A DNA stretch of 64,000 nucleotides from Dickeya chrysanthemi NCPPB 402. Lineage in GTDB: Bacteria; Pseudomonadota; Gammaproteobacteria; Enterobacterales; Enterobacteriaceae. Numbering within the stretch: position 1 is the stretch's first letter; every line of letters begins with the position of its first letter. The stretch spans positions 833,532-897,531 of the forward strand of contig NZ_CM001974.1 of assembly GCF_000406105.1 (NCBI RefSeq), in the 5' to 3' direction. This document shows, piece by piece, positions 1 to 9,084 of the stretch. The notes beneath the pieces were generated by a model that worked only from the letters and a program-made list of their open reading frames with translations, was not told the origin of the DNA and did not search any database. Both the position numbers and the translations under genes were made by a program.

Positions 1-43
1 CGCATTGCGTTTTGTCCTGCAACTCGAATTATTTTGGGTATAT
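1..43. repeat. ERIC repeat, right end only
   Basis: The sequence from about 16 to 43 is the right terminal arm of an enterobacterial repetitive intergenic consensus element (CTGCAACTCGAATTATTT followed by TGGGTATA). The rest lies outside the window. The preceding bases (GCGTTTTGTC) resemble the inner right part of the expanded ERIC at 41765-42035 rather than the canonical 127-bp form at 39452-39578, so this copy may be of the expanded type. Confidence 0.85.
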
Positions 44-59
44 ATATTAAGGAAGGCGG

Positions 60-335
60 TTATTTTTTCAGGGCGGCGATTTTCTGCTCTACGGCAGCGC
101 ACCAGAGTACCGAATTGCGTGACGGCCAGGACGAGGCGGGCAACTGGCTTTCCACCGCCTGCTGCCAGACTGGTGAGCCTATGTCGACATTACCCAACTG
201 CGCGCGCGTATTGACCAGCGATTCTATCCAGTTATTCCATTCCGGACTGCGGCACGGGTATTGCGAAGCCAGTACGGCGCCGCTAAAGCTGCTTGTCAGC
301 AGTAACAAGGCGATGGCGGCAATGTGTGTTTTCAT
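60..335 (-). CDS. Small exported protein of unknown function
   Basis: A 91-residue protein starting with a typical Sec signal peptide (basic MKTH, hydrophobic core, cleavage likely near VLAS-QY). The mature part of about 67 residues has two cysteines (YPCRSP and LWCAAV) that could form a disulfide in the periplasm. It lies 51 bp downstream of bsmA on the same strand and may be co-transcribed with it. In E. coli the bsmA neighbour is yjfN, but this product does not look like a DUF1471 protein. I do not recognise the family and assign no function. Confidence 0.6.
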   Translation of the reverse strand: MKTHIAAIALLLLTSSFSGAVLASQYPCRSPEWNNWIESLVNTRAQLGNVDIGSPVWQQAVESQLPASSWPSRNSVLWCAAVEQKIAALKK

Positions 336-386
336 CCTTCTTATCCTCTCACTCTTTCTTGGGGACGCTGATTTTGCTCAATCAGT

Positions 387-770
387 TTATGGGTGGAGCG
401 CGGCCGGTAACGGACGATAAAAGACAGCATAGCCGCGCCAGCTGTCCTGTCGCACATGTTCCTCTTCGTTCAGGCTGACTACACGGTAGTACGGCGCGCC
501 CTGTGCATCGGCCTGACGTTGTATTTCCCGAACGGCATCATCCAGGCTGCCGCGGACATTGACCGAAACACCCCCTGTTTTTTCCAGCAGATAGCTCTGT
601 TCTCTGGAGACTTCAACGGCGTGTTCAGCGGGCGGCGGCGGCGGCATCGGCTTGCCGACCAGTAAGCTACAACCGGCGAGCGGCATTGACAGTACCGCGA
701 CTATTAATGCCCGGTGCAAAGGCATCAGGTTAAGTAGCCATGATGGGCGAGTCATAACGTGACGTTCCAT
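387..770 (-). CDS. bsmA: Biofilm peroxide resistance lipoprotein BsmA (YjfO)
   Basis: A 127-residue precursor with a lipoprotein signal peptide ending in the lipobox LAGC, then a short proline-rich linker (KPMPPPPP) and a YhcN/DUF1471-type domain (SVNVRGSLDDAVREIQ, then APYYRVVSLNEE). The E. coli homologue is linked to biofilm stress and peroxide tolerance; the molecular activity is not known. An in-frame ATG five codons downstream (at 755) is an alternative start; both keep the signal peptide. The gene is close to yjfP, as in E. coli, but a chemoreceptor gene separates them here. Confidence 0.82.
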   Translation of the reverse strand: MERHVMTRPSWLLNLMPLHRALIVAVLSMPLAGCSLLVGKPMPPPPPAEHAVEVSREQSYLLEKTGGVSVNVRGSLDDAVREIQRQADAQGAPYYRVVSLNEEEHVRQDSWRGYAVFYRPLPAALHP

Positions 771-921
771 TTAATCCGGTGCAACCCGAATGGGTCGTTA
801 ACGTGAATCAGGCGTAATGCTTTGATAGTGTAGCGCCTTGATGCAGACAGGGATACCACTGGCGTGTAAAGGAATACGTCTCGACACGGCCTGCGCCGGA
901 ATAGCGAAGGCCGTGAAGGGA

Positions 922-2862
922 TCAGTGCTGGATGCGGAACACGCTGACCACATCGCTCAGATGGTGGCCTTTTTCGCGTAATCCCTGCGCGGTGCTTTCC
1001 GAGTTTTGCACCAGCGAGGCATTTTGGTTGATGGCTTGTCCGATCTGGTTGATCGCCACATTCACCTGCTCGATTCCCAGAGCCTGCTCATGCGAGGCGA
1101 TATCAATGTCATTGATAATGGTACTGACCTGCTGGATACGTTGCAGCAAGTCATCCATCGCCGTGCGGGTTTTTTCCGAGAAATGGTAGCCGGTTTCGAC
1201 CTGATGCAGCGATTCGGCGATCAGCTCTTCGATTTCTTTTACCGCAGAAGAACTGCGCTGAGCCAGCGAGCGTACTTCGGCGGCGACGACGGCAAAACCT
1301 TTGCCGTGTTCGCCCGCGCGCGAGGCTTCCACCGCAGCGTTGAGCGCCAGGATATTGGTCTGAAAGGCGATCGACTGGATGGTGGTGGTGATGTCGGCGA
1401 TTTTCTGCGACGAACGTTTGATTTCGCCCATGGTTTCCACTGAATCCGTCACCGTCTTGCTGCCGCTTTGCGCGGCGCTGGCGCTTTCTGCCGCCAGCCC
1501 TTTGGCGGTGGAAACATTGTCGGCATTCTGTTTTACCGTCGAGGCCAGTTGTTCCATGGTCGCAGACGTTTCTTCCACGCTGCTGGCCTGGCGGGAAATC
1601 TGCTCGCTGATGTTGCCGCTGTCTTCGGCCAGTGCGTCAGTGCCGATGGCGATCTCCTCGGCGGCATCGCGTACCTGAGACACCAGCCGCGTCAGGCCGT
1701 GGCCCATACTGTTGATTGCATCAACCAGGCGGCCGACTTCATCCTGGCTCTCGGTGGTGAGTGTGGCCTGTAGATTTCCGGCGGCGAATTGCTCCGCCAC
1801 TTTTACCACTTCATCCAGAGGGCGAGTCAGCCAACGGCGGGTGAGGTAGATAAAGAATGCGGCAAACAGCACCACCAGTGTGATACCGCCGCCGAGGAAC
1901 AGATTACGGATGGTGTTGATTTCCGCCAGCAGACTGGCCTTGCTGATGGTGCCGACCACCACCCACTTCCATTGCGGTACGCTGCGGTACACCATCACCT
2001 GCGTGCGGTCATCGCCACTCAGGCTGTTGTCGTCGTACTCCAACTGGCCGTTGTCGTTTGCCAGTACCTGTTGCAGTACATCGCCGGACCAGTTGGGCTT
2101 TTGCCCGGACAATGCCGGATGAACCAGATAAGTGCCTGCCGTCGCACCGGCTTTACTGAGCGCAATGAAATGGCCGCTATCGCCGATGCGTTTGTCCAGA
2201 ATGCGTTTTTGCATTTGGGCGAATTCTTTGCTGATATCAATGCCGACGAACAGAATGGCGATGACGTTGCCGCTGGCATCGGTAACCGGTTTGTACTGGG
2301 TGATGTATTGTTTGCCGAACAGCACGGCCAGACCGCTAAACGACTTGTTGGCGGATACGGGAGCAAAGGCCGGGCTGGCGCGATCGAGTTTGGTGCCGAT
2401 GGCGCGTGAACCGTCTTCTTTTTTGAGCGATGTGGTGATACGTACGAAATCGTCGCCGTCGCGCACGAAAACAGTGGAAATGGCACCGGTGCGATTAAGA
2501 AAGTCGTCGGTAACGGCGGTGTTCATATTCAGAACGGTATCGCCGGATTTGAGTGTCGGCGCGGTTGTACCGCTGATAGGTAACCGCGCCTGATTATCCA
2601 TGGTAAAACGAGAAGGAAGAAAGCTGGCAAACAGATTAGTATAGCTGTCGACGCTGGCCTGCAGGCTGGCGTCGTACATGGCTATCATATCGGTAATACC
2701 TGTAACCTGACTTTCCATGTCATGCATTGTCAATGATTCCAGTTTCTCACCGGCCGAGCGTGTCAGACTGAGGCTGAATGTAATAAACAGCACAGCCACA
2801 CTCAGGGAGGCAATGACTGAAAGTTTGACACCGAGGCTCCAGCGTCTAAAAGCAAGCTGCAT
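922..2862 (-). CDS. Methyl-accepting chemotaxis protein with Cache-type sensor
   Basis: A 646-residue transmembrane chemoreceptor. Residues about 9-34 form TM1, 35-315 a large periplasmic sensor with Cache-like features ([15 protein letters not shown], then [14 protein letters not shown]), 319-341 TM2, and 342-395 a HAMP domain. The signalling domain has the highly conserved tip at about 497-530 ([20 protein letters not shown]). There is no C-terminal NWETF-like pentapeptide, so CheR/CheB docking through a tail is not expected. The ligand is unknown; Cache receptors usually bind small organic acids or amino acids. A strong sigma-28 promoter precedes it (2909-2935). It stands as a single gene. 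Confidence 0.92.
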   Translation of the reverse strand: MQLAFRRWSLGVKLSVIASLSVAVLFITFSLSLTRSAGEKLESLTMHDMESQVTGITDMIAMYDASLQASVDSYTNLFASFLPSRFTMDNQARLPISGTTAPTLKSGDTVLNMNTAVTDDFLNRTGAISTVFVRDGDDFVRITTSLKKEDGSRAIGTKLDRASPAFAPVSANKSFSGLAVLFGKQYITQYKPVTDASGNVIAILFVGIDISKEFAQMQKRILDKRIGDSGHFIALSKAGATAGTYLVHPALSGQKPNWSGDVLQQVLANDNGQLEYDDNSLSGDDRTQVMVYRSVPQWKWVVVGTISKASLLAEINTIRNLFLGGGITLVVLFAAFFIYLTRRWLTRPLDEVVKVAEQFAAGNLQATLTTESQDEVGRLVDAINSMGHGLTRLVSQVRDAAEEIAIGTDALAEDSGNISEQISRQASSVEETSATMEQLASTVKQNADNVSTAKGLAAESASAAQSGSKTVTDSVETMGEIKRSSQKIADITTTIQSIAFQTNILALNAAVEASRAGEHGKGFAVVAAEVRSLAQRSSSAVKEIEELIAESLHQVETGYHFSEKTRTAMDDLLQRIQQVSTIINDIDIASHEQALGIEQVNVAINQIGQAINQNASLVQNSESTAQGLREKGHHLSDVVSVFRIQH

Positions 2863-2908
2863 GATAATTCTCTTTATTGTGGAACGTTGTTGGGATTGAC
2901 TACTGCCG

Positions 2909-2935
2909 TTAACGGCAAAAAAGTGCGAAATTTTA
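2909..2935 (-). promoter_or_regulatory. Flagellar sigma-28 (FliA) promoter of the chemoreceptor gene
   Basis: On the minus strand, TAAAATTT (2928-2935) and GCCGTTAA (2909-2916) are separated by 11 bp. The E. coli FliA consensus is TAAAGTTT-N11-GCCGATAA, so both boxes match at seven of eight positions with exact spacing. It lies about 47 bp upstream of the start codon at 2862. Confidence 0.85.
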
Positions 2936-2961
2936 CACTAACTGGTGCTTTTGTAACTAAT

Positions 2962-2975
2962 TTGATCAAGATCAT
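2962..2975. promoter_or_regulatory. Candidate FNR box between a chemoreceptor gene and yjfP
   Basis: TTGATCAAGATCAT matches the FNR consensus TTGAT-N4-ATCAA at nine of ten specified positions. It lies 26 bp upstream of the sigma-28 promoter of the divergent chemoreceptor gene and about 114 bp upstream of the yjfP start, so it could serve either direction. Function is inferred from the motif only. Confidence 0.5.
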
Positions 2976-3088
2976 TGCGATCTGTTTTTAGATGTATTGG
3001 ATGTTGTCAGAGGTTAAACGGTATACGGAGTAATTGTAGGTGTTTTTTACGGTTTTACCTGTCAATCAACAAAGAAAAGGAGGCGGGA

Positions 3089-3838
3089 ATGATAGAGATA
3101 GGAAATGAGGATATAGCGGGAGTCGAGGTGTTGCATGCCTTTCCTGCCGGCAGCGGAACACAACCCTTGCCCACCATTTTCTTCTTTCATGGCTACACCT
3201 CCTCCAAAGAGGTTTACTCGTATTTTGCGTACGCGCTGGCGAAGGCCGGTTTTCGGGTTATTGCGCCGGATGCACTGATGCACGGCGCACGCTTTGACGG
3301 CGATGAGGCGCAGCGCTGGCGCGGCTTCTGGGACATTTTGCTTAATAATGTTCAGGAACTGCCCGTCTATCTGGCATGGTGCCGTGAGCGGGGGTTGATT
3401 GACGAAGACCGGGTCGGGATTTGCGGCGCATCAATGGGCGGCATGACGGCACTGGCGGCGATGACGCAATACCCCTGGCTGCGGTCGGTGGCCTGCTTTA
3501 TGGGGGCCGGCTATTTTTCGTCGTTGTCGCAGACGCTGTTTCCGCCGGTCATGCCGGATGAACCGGGGGCGCAGGCGCAGTTGCAGGCGTTGGCGGCACG
3601 CGTGGCGCCTTATGACGTGGGCCATCAGTTGGATAAGGTGTCTGACCGGCCGCTACTGCTCTGGCATGGCCTGGCCGATGAGCTGGTACCGGCATCGCAG
3701 AGCGAACGGTTGTATCGGGAGCTGACGGCGCGTCAGTGCCATCAACACCTAACCTACCTGACCGAAGCCGGTATCGGCCACAAAATTACCCCGACCGCCC
3801 TGCAGGCCGGCGCGGATTTCTTCTTGCGCTCGCTCTGA
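3089..3838 (+). CDS. yjfP: Esterase YjfP, alpha/beta hydrolase
   Basis: A 249-residue cytoplasmic hydrolase, the same length as E. coli YjfP, which hydrolyses short-chain acyl esters. The HG oxyanion motif is at FFFHGYTSS (31-39), the nucleophile is Ser115 in GASMGG, and the Asp and His of the triad are likely in HGLADELVP and GIGHKITP. The start at 3089 is preceded by a near-perfect AGGAGG; an upstream in-frame start at 2975 would add 38 unconserved residues and is rejected. A 9-bp hairpin follows at 3884-3905. The natural substrate is unknown. Confidence 0.88.
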   Translation: MIEIGNEDIAGVEVLHAFPAGSGTQPLPTIFFFHGYTSSKEVYSYFAYALAKAGFRVIAPDALMHGARFDGDEAQRWRGFWDILLNNVQELPVYLAWCRERGLIDEDRVGICGASMGGMTALAAMTQYPWLRSVACFMGAGYFSSLSQTLFPPVMPDEPGAQAQLQALAARVAPYDVGHQLDKVSDRPLLLWHGLADELVPASQSERLYRELTARQCHQHLTYLTEAGIGHKITPTALQAGADFFLRSL

Positions 3839-3883
3839 CTCTCCCGCATTCGGCCTGACCTCAATCAGCCGTCATCTTACCTG

Positions 3884-3905
3884 TTTCCGTTCTCCCGAAC
3901 GGAAA
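3884..3905 (+). terminator. Hairpin after yjfP, possible terminator
   Basis: TTTCCGTTC and GAACGGAAA form a 9-bp perfect stem with loop TCCC, 46 bp after the yjfP stop and just before the rpsF promoter. No U-run follows on the plus strand, so termination would be weak or factor-assisted. Confidence 0.4.
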
Positions 3906-3918
3906 TCAGCGATTTGGC

Positions 3919-3947
3919 TTGTTTTCCCATGAGGTGCTCATTATAAT
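3919..3947 (+). promoter_or_regulatory. Promoter of the rpsF-priB-rpsR-rplI operon
   Basis: A perfect -10 box TATAAT (3942-3947) lies 17 bp downstream of TTGTTT (3919-3924), a good sigma-70 arrangement suited to a highly expressed ribosomal operon. It predicts a transcript start near 3954 and a leader of about 95 nt. Confidence 0.75.
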
Positions 3948-3985
3948 TACGCGTCATTTTTTTCAGCCGTACACACAACACGTTC

Positions 3986-4441
<456 letters not shown>

Positions 4442-4449
4442 TTGTCGTG

Positions 4450-4999
<550 letters not shown>

Positions 5000-5028
5000 T
5001 CGGCCACTGTCCATTAACGAGACTTTGA

Positions 5029-5490
<462 letters not shown>

Positions 5491-5517
5491 TTTTTACTTC
5501 GCTGCACGATAACGCGT

Positions 5518-5544
5518 AAAACGCTGGCCTTGCGCCAGCGTTTT
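5518..5544 (+). terminator. Rho-independent terminator of the rpsF operon
   Basis: An 11-bp perfect stem (AAAACGCTGGC with GCCAGCGTTTT) with a 5-base loop lies 28 bp after the rplI stop. The stem ends in U residues. Confidence 0.85.
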
Positions 5545-5606
5545 GCATTGGTAAGCCAGCCAAAGCGGCCTATCATCAACGTGTGTATCACCAAGTGGCA
5601 TACGAG

Positions 5607-5981
5607 ATGAATGAGCCTGTCCAATTAATGCGTGTTTATGATGCGCAGCCCCCTTTTTCTTCCCCCACGTTTTTGGTCGACCGGCTATGGCCGCGCGGTA
5701 TTGCCAAAAGCCGTCTGCCTGATGTCGTCTGGCTTAAAGAAGTTGCGCCAAGTCATGAACTGCGGCGCTGGTATCATGCTAACCCGATAGAATGGGAGGC
5801 TTTCGCCGGTATGTATCGTGCTGAACTGAGTCGGCATGATGTGTGGCAGCCGCTGGCGGCGTTACTGCGCCGGAGCGAGCCGATAACCTTGCTGTACGGC
5901 AGTCGGGATAAAGAACGGAATCATGCGATAGTATTGCGTGATTTTCTGGCTGAACCATTGACGATCAGCGAACGCGGATAA
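5607..5981 (+). CDS. DUF488 family protein (YeaO-like)
   Basis: A 124-residue cytoplasmic protein of the DUF488 family, recognised by VDRLWPRG near the N-terminus, the WLKEVAPSHELRRWY segment and the C-terminal ITLLYGSRDKERNHAIVLRDFL block. The biochemical role of the family is not established. The ATG at 5607 gives the usual length; a GTG at 5583 in frame would add eight residues. The 3' end overlaps the 3' end of convergent ytfB by 17 bp. Confidence 0.8.
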   Translation: MNEPVQLMRVYDAQPPFSSPTFLVDRLWPRGIAKSRLPDVVWLKEVAPSHELRRWYHANPIEWEAFAGMYRAELSRHDVWQPLAALLRRSEPITLLYGSRDKERNHAIVLRDFLAEPLTISERG

Positions 5982-6669
5982 AAGAACCGTCTTGCTGGCG
6001 GGCGAACTGTACTTGCTGACCATCCGGGGTGTCGATTTCAAGCTGGCTTACCATACCCTGCGTATTGAGCTGCAACCGAACGTTTTGCCCGGCGTGCAGA
6101 TTGCTGAGCGGCTTGCTTTGCCCTTCCACCTGCGCCATGGCAAAAACATCGCTGACGGGAAGATTGTTGTCGCGAAAGAGTTGCGCCAGCGTCTGGCCGG
6201 ATGCAATTTGATAGGATTGCCAGTTGGGGCCAGACGTCGCCGGGCGCGGCGTCTGGTTGGCGGTGGCCGTGGGGGCCACCAGTTGCGCCTGTATCGGTGC
6301 GGTTGAGCTAAGCGGCACCTCCACCTGACGGGAGGGCATGGGCGCCGGGGGCGACACCGGCCACAGCAGTACCAGCAACAACAGACACAGCAAGAGCAGA
6401 ATACAACGACGGTGAAAATAGGGCAGCGGTTCCATCCAACTGAAATCATCCGGCAGATGCCAGAGCGTTCGCAGCCAGGATGGCTGTCTGCGAAGACGAC
6501 GGCGTGAGGCGGGGGGCGGAGAAACCGTTTCCGCCTCATCTGCGCTTTCTTCCGGTTCACCCGGGATCGCCTTACGTTGGCGCCACTGTGCCAGCCAGTT
6601 CCGGCATGACTGCCATAACGTCAGGCGATTCCAGGCGGATTGCTTTCTCCTGGGCGCGATTCTGCCCAT
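5965..6669 (-). CDS. ytfB: Cell-division-associated envelope protein YtfB (OapA family)
   Basis: The 234-residue protein has an N-terminal cytoplasmic part with an OapA-N motif (WHLPDDFSWMEPLPYFHRR, about 70-88), a single TM segment at about 89-105, a proline/alanine/threonine-rich linker, and a C-terminal LysM-like/OapA domain (SYQIASGQTLAQLFRDNNLPVSDVFAMAQ, ending GSFIRVR) facing the periplasm. In E. coli YtfB binds glycan and affects cell division. The first roughly 65 residues, arginine-rich then acidic, are longer than in E. coli (212 aa in total). The start is supported by GAGAGG upstream. Confidence 0.9.
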   Translation of the reverse strand: MGRIAPRRKQSAWNRLTLWQSCRNWLAQWRQRKAIPGEPEESADEAETVSPPPASRRRLRRQPSWLRTLWHLPDDFSWMEPLPYFHRRCILLLLCLLLLVLLWPVSPPAPMPSRQVEVPLSSTAPIQAQLVAPTATANQTPRPATSGPNWQSYQIASGQTLAQLFRDNNLPVSDVFAMAQVEGQSKPLSNLHAGQNVRLQLNTQGMVSQLEIDTPDGQQVQFARQQDGSFIRVR

Positions 6670-6894
6670 GGTGACCTCTCTTAGAACCGTATTAAGGTAA
6701 AAACAACCTAATTATATCGGTAATTGCCGACAGATAACCAGTTAAGGCCATCTTCATTGGCAACCGGTGCCGCAAACATGAGCGGTCTGACGCAACGGGG
6801 GCTTCGACGCGGCCGGATCGTGACAGAACGTTTTACCCTCAATCGACTCGCTGCTATGCTGCGTTTTCGTATTTTTCATATTAAAGGAACATTC

Positions 6895-7515
6895 ATGACA
6901 ACGCCTTCTTATGACAGCGTCGAAGCACAGGCAAGCTACGGCATTGGCCTGCAGATTGGTCAACAATTGCAGGAATCCGGTCTGAAGGGATTGATTCCCG
7001 ATGCGTTGCTGGCGGGGCTGTGCGATGCGCTGGAAGGAAAAGCGCCGGCGGTACCGGTTGATGTGGTGCATCGCGCGTTGCGCGAAGTCCATGAGCGGGC
7101 GGATGAGGTTCGTCGCGAACGTCAGCGTGAGCAGGCGGCGGAAGGTCAACGTTTCCTCGACGCCAACGCGGCCAAAGAAGGGGTAAACAGCACCGAGTCC
7201 GGCCTGCAGTTCCGTGTTTTAACCCAGGGTGACGGCGCGATCCCCGCACGACAGGATCGTGTTCGGGTTCACTACACCGGTCGATTGATCGACGGTACGG
7301 TATTCGACAGCTCGGTGCAGCGCGGCCAGCCGGCTGAATTCCCGGTCAGCGGCGTGATCCCGGGCTGGATTGAAGCGCTGACGCTGATGCCGGTCGGTTC
7401 AAAGTGGGAACTCTATATTCCTCAGAATCTGGCGTATGGCGAGCGTGGCGCCGGCGCGTCTATCCCGCCGTTCAGCGCGCTGATTTTTGAAGTGGAACTG
7501 CTGGACATTCTGTAA
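6895..7515 (+). CDS. fklB: FKBP-type peptidyl-prolyl isomerase FkpB22 (FklB)
   Basis: The 206-residue enzyme catalyses cis-trans isomerisation of Xaa-Pro bonds. The N-terminal helical dimerisation part spans about 1-110 and the FKBP fold about 118-206, with the signature [18 protein letters not shown] and [20 protein letters not shown]. The length is identical to E. coli FklB. The ATG at 6895 matches the conserved MTTPSYD start; upstream codons in frame are not conserved. There is no signal peptide, so it is cytoplasmic. Confidence 0.96.
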   Translation: MTTPSYDSVEAQASYGIGLQIGQQLQESGLKGLIPDALLAGLCDALEGKAPAVPVDVVHRALREVHERADEVRRERQREQAAEGQRFLDANAAKEGVNSTESGLQFRVLTQGDGAIPARQDRVRVHYTGRLIDGTVFDSSVQRGQPAEFPVSGVIPGWIEALTLMPVGSKWELYIPQNLAYGERGAGASIPPFSALIFEVELLDIL

Positions 7516-7523
7516 GTGTTTCT

Positions 7524-7549
7524 GCCGGGTCGTCATGACCCGGCCATCT
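7524..7549 (+). terminator. Terminator after fklB
   Basis: GCCGGGTC and GACCCGGC form an 8-bp GC-rich stem around a 5-base loop, 9 bp after the stop; the run CATCTTTA that follows is only moderately U-rich. The remaining bases to 7824 hold no gene that I can support. Confidence 0.65.
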
Positions 7550-7824
7550 TTACTCTGATCGGTCAGGCGTGAACCGCGCCAGCCTCCGTGTTTATCCGCT
7601 CATCATCCGTGCCGGTCTGCTGATTCCGTGTGGTGTAACCGCCCGATACACCGTGTAAAGGCGACCTGACGATGGTGCCGTGATGCTGATTTCAGTAAGC
7701 GACGCCGAGCCTGAATTGCTTTCCTGAAGTTATTAATATTTAGCCATTTTCCGATAGCGGTTAATCATTGCGCATCGTATAAGTGAGTCATCCGCCGCAT
7801 CGCGGTGAATCAGAGGTTAATATT

Positions 7825-8190
7825 ATGATTAAGCCACTTTTACTGGGTGCCATCATGATGGGTGTTCTGGCGTCGGCGATGCCTGCCGCACAGGCCGACA
7901 GTCTGAGTCTGGCACTGCCGGGTGTGTATCTTCACATCGGCGATCGTGACGAGCGTGGCTATTACTGGGACGGCAATCGGTGGTGCGATCCAGACAGCTG
8001 GTCTGCGCGTCGCCATCATCATGCCCGCCAGGTTTATTACCAATATTATGACTATGCACCGCCTCCCCCGCCACGCCGTGTTGTGGTGGTAGAAGCTCCG
8101 CCTCCGGTTTACGTCGTTCCGGCCGGGCCTCGCGGGCCTGGCCCCGGATGGGGCTGGGGGCCGCACCACGGCGGTGGTCCGCGCTGGTAG
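7825..8190 (+). CDS. DUF2502 family exported protein
   Basis: A 121-residue precursor with a signal peptide (MIKPLLLGAIMMGVLASAMPAAQA) followed by the DUF2502 core (LPGVYLHIGDRDERGYYWDGNRWCDPDSW), seen also in E. coli YpeC. The C-terminal half is low-complexity, rich in His, Tyr, Pro and Gly, and ends GPGWGWGPHHGGGPRW, which suggests a flexible periplasmic tail that might bind metal (inference). The start at 7825 is preceded by AGAGG and matches the signal peptide; an earlier start at 7783 is unlikely. Function unknown. Confidence 0.82.
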   Translation: MIKPLLLGAIMMGVLASAMPAAQADSLSLALPGVYLHIGDRDERGYYWDGNRWCDPDSWSARRHHHARQVYYQYYDYAPPPPPRRVVVVEAPPPVYVVPAGPRGPGPGWGWGPHHGGGPRW

Positions 8191-8217
8191 GCCTGTCGCT
8201 GATAACGCGGAATAACA

Positions 8218-8250
8218 AAAAAACCGTGCTTGAAAAGAGCACGGTTTTTT
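8218..8250. terminator. Bidirectional terminator between the DUF2502 gene and ytfE
   Basis: AAAAAACCGTGCT and AGCACGGTTTTTT form a 13-bp stem with a 7-base loop and U-tracts on both strands, so it can stop both convergent transcripts. Confidence 0.88.
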
Positions 8251-8286
8251 ACGTGATGATCACGGCTATATGGCGGACGGCGTCGG

Positions 8287-8952
8287 TTATTCTCCCCGCA
8301 GCGCACGCGGAAACAGCTGGTTATTTTCCAGATGGATGTGCTCCATCAGGTCGTCGATAAATTCGTTGATGCCGGTGTAGAGCGCGCGCCAGGTGGTGCA
8401 GGCGTTGTCCGGCGGAGTTACGTCGTTGGTGAGGGTTTTGATCACGTCCAGTTGCTGACCGGCATCATCGTGCTCGTGTTCCATTACCGAAATCGGCCCA
8501 CCCGCCTGGGTTCCCATACCGGACTGAATCATCGGGAACAGGATCCGCTCTTCTTTCATCATATGTTGCGTCAGGTCGTCATGGATCAGGGTCAGTTGTT
8601 CCGTCAATCCAATCGGACAGCCCGGTTTGTCGTGATGTACGCGTTCGACTTTCTCCGCCATGCGGATCAGTTCCGGCAACTGCGCGCGGTGACGATCGTG
8701 GAAGCGGCTGATGATGTGCACAATCATCTCGCCGAGGGATGCCTGCTGCCAGTCTTTTTCCGTGGATGGCTGAGTTGCCAGGTCGGCCAGACGCGATTCG
8801 AGCATATCGATATCCAGCGCCCGCTTGGTGGCTGCTCGCAGCAGTGTTTGTTTGCCGCCGCAGCAAAAATCGAGGTTGAATTCACGAAATAACGCGGTAG
8901 CGCGAGGGATGGTGATGGCCAGCTCGCCTAATGATTGGTCGCGGTAGTGCAT
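8287..8952 (-). CDS. ytfE: Di-iron repair protein YtfE (RIC)
   Basis: A 221-residue cytoplasmic protein needed to rebuild iron-sulfur clusters damaged by nitric oxide or oxidation. The ScdA-like N-terminal part carries FCCGGK (about 29-34); the hemerythrin-like part holds the iron-binding His and Glu residues ([15 protein letters not shown]-like [29 protein letters not shown]). The length equals that of E. coli YtfE (220). An NsrR-type operator stands upstream (8983-9005), consistent with nitric oxide induction. Confidence 0.96.
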   Translation of the reverse strand: MHYRDQSLGELAITIPRATALFREFNLDFCCGGKQTLLRAATKRALDIDMLESRLADLATQPSTEKDWQQASLGEMIVHIISRFHDRHRAQLPELIRMAEKVERVHHDKPGCPIGLTEQLTLIHDDLTQHMMKEERILFPMIQSGMGTQAGGPISVMEHEHDDAGQQLDVIKTLTNDVTPPDNACTTWRALYTGINEFIDDLMEHIHLENNQLFPRALRGE

Positions 8953-8982
8953 GGTGGGTACCCTTTGAACGGTGTAATTTAT

Positions 8983-9005
8983 AAAATGTATTTTAAATGC
9001 ATCTT
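8983..9005. promoter_or_regulatory. NsrR operator in the ytfE promoter
   Basis: The 23-bp dyad AAAATGTATTT-T-AAATGCATCTT fits the enteric NsrR consensus of two 11-bp arms around a central base (AAGATGCNTTT type). It is 31 bp upstream of the ytfE start, where a repressor would block the promoter. NsrR control of ytfE is established in E. coli; here it is inferred from the motif. Confidence 0.85.
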
Positions 9006-9046
9006 TAAAGATTAGCTATCCCCAAAAAGGATTACCGGGAGAAAAA

Positions 9047-9075
9047 TGAAAAAACCGCGCCGACGAGCGCGGTTT
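9047..9075 (-). terminator. Terminator of cpdB
   Basis: Read on the minus strand, AAACCGCGC and GCGCGGTTT form a 9-bp stem with a 6-base loop, followed by a U-run, 10 bp after the cpdB stop. Confidence 0.85.
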
Positions 9076-9084
9076 GACGGCGGG

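Noticed and set aside
1789..2409. A 206-codon open frame on the plus strand
   Set aside because: It lies inside the minus-strand chemoreceptor gene and encodes no recognisable protein.
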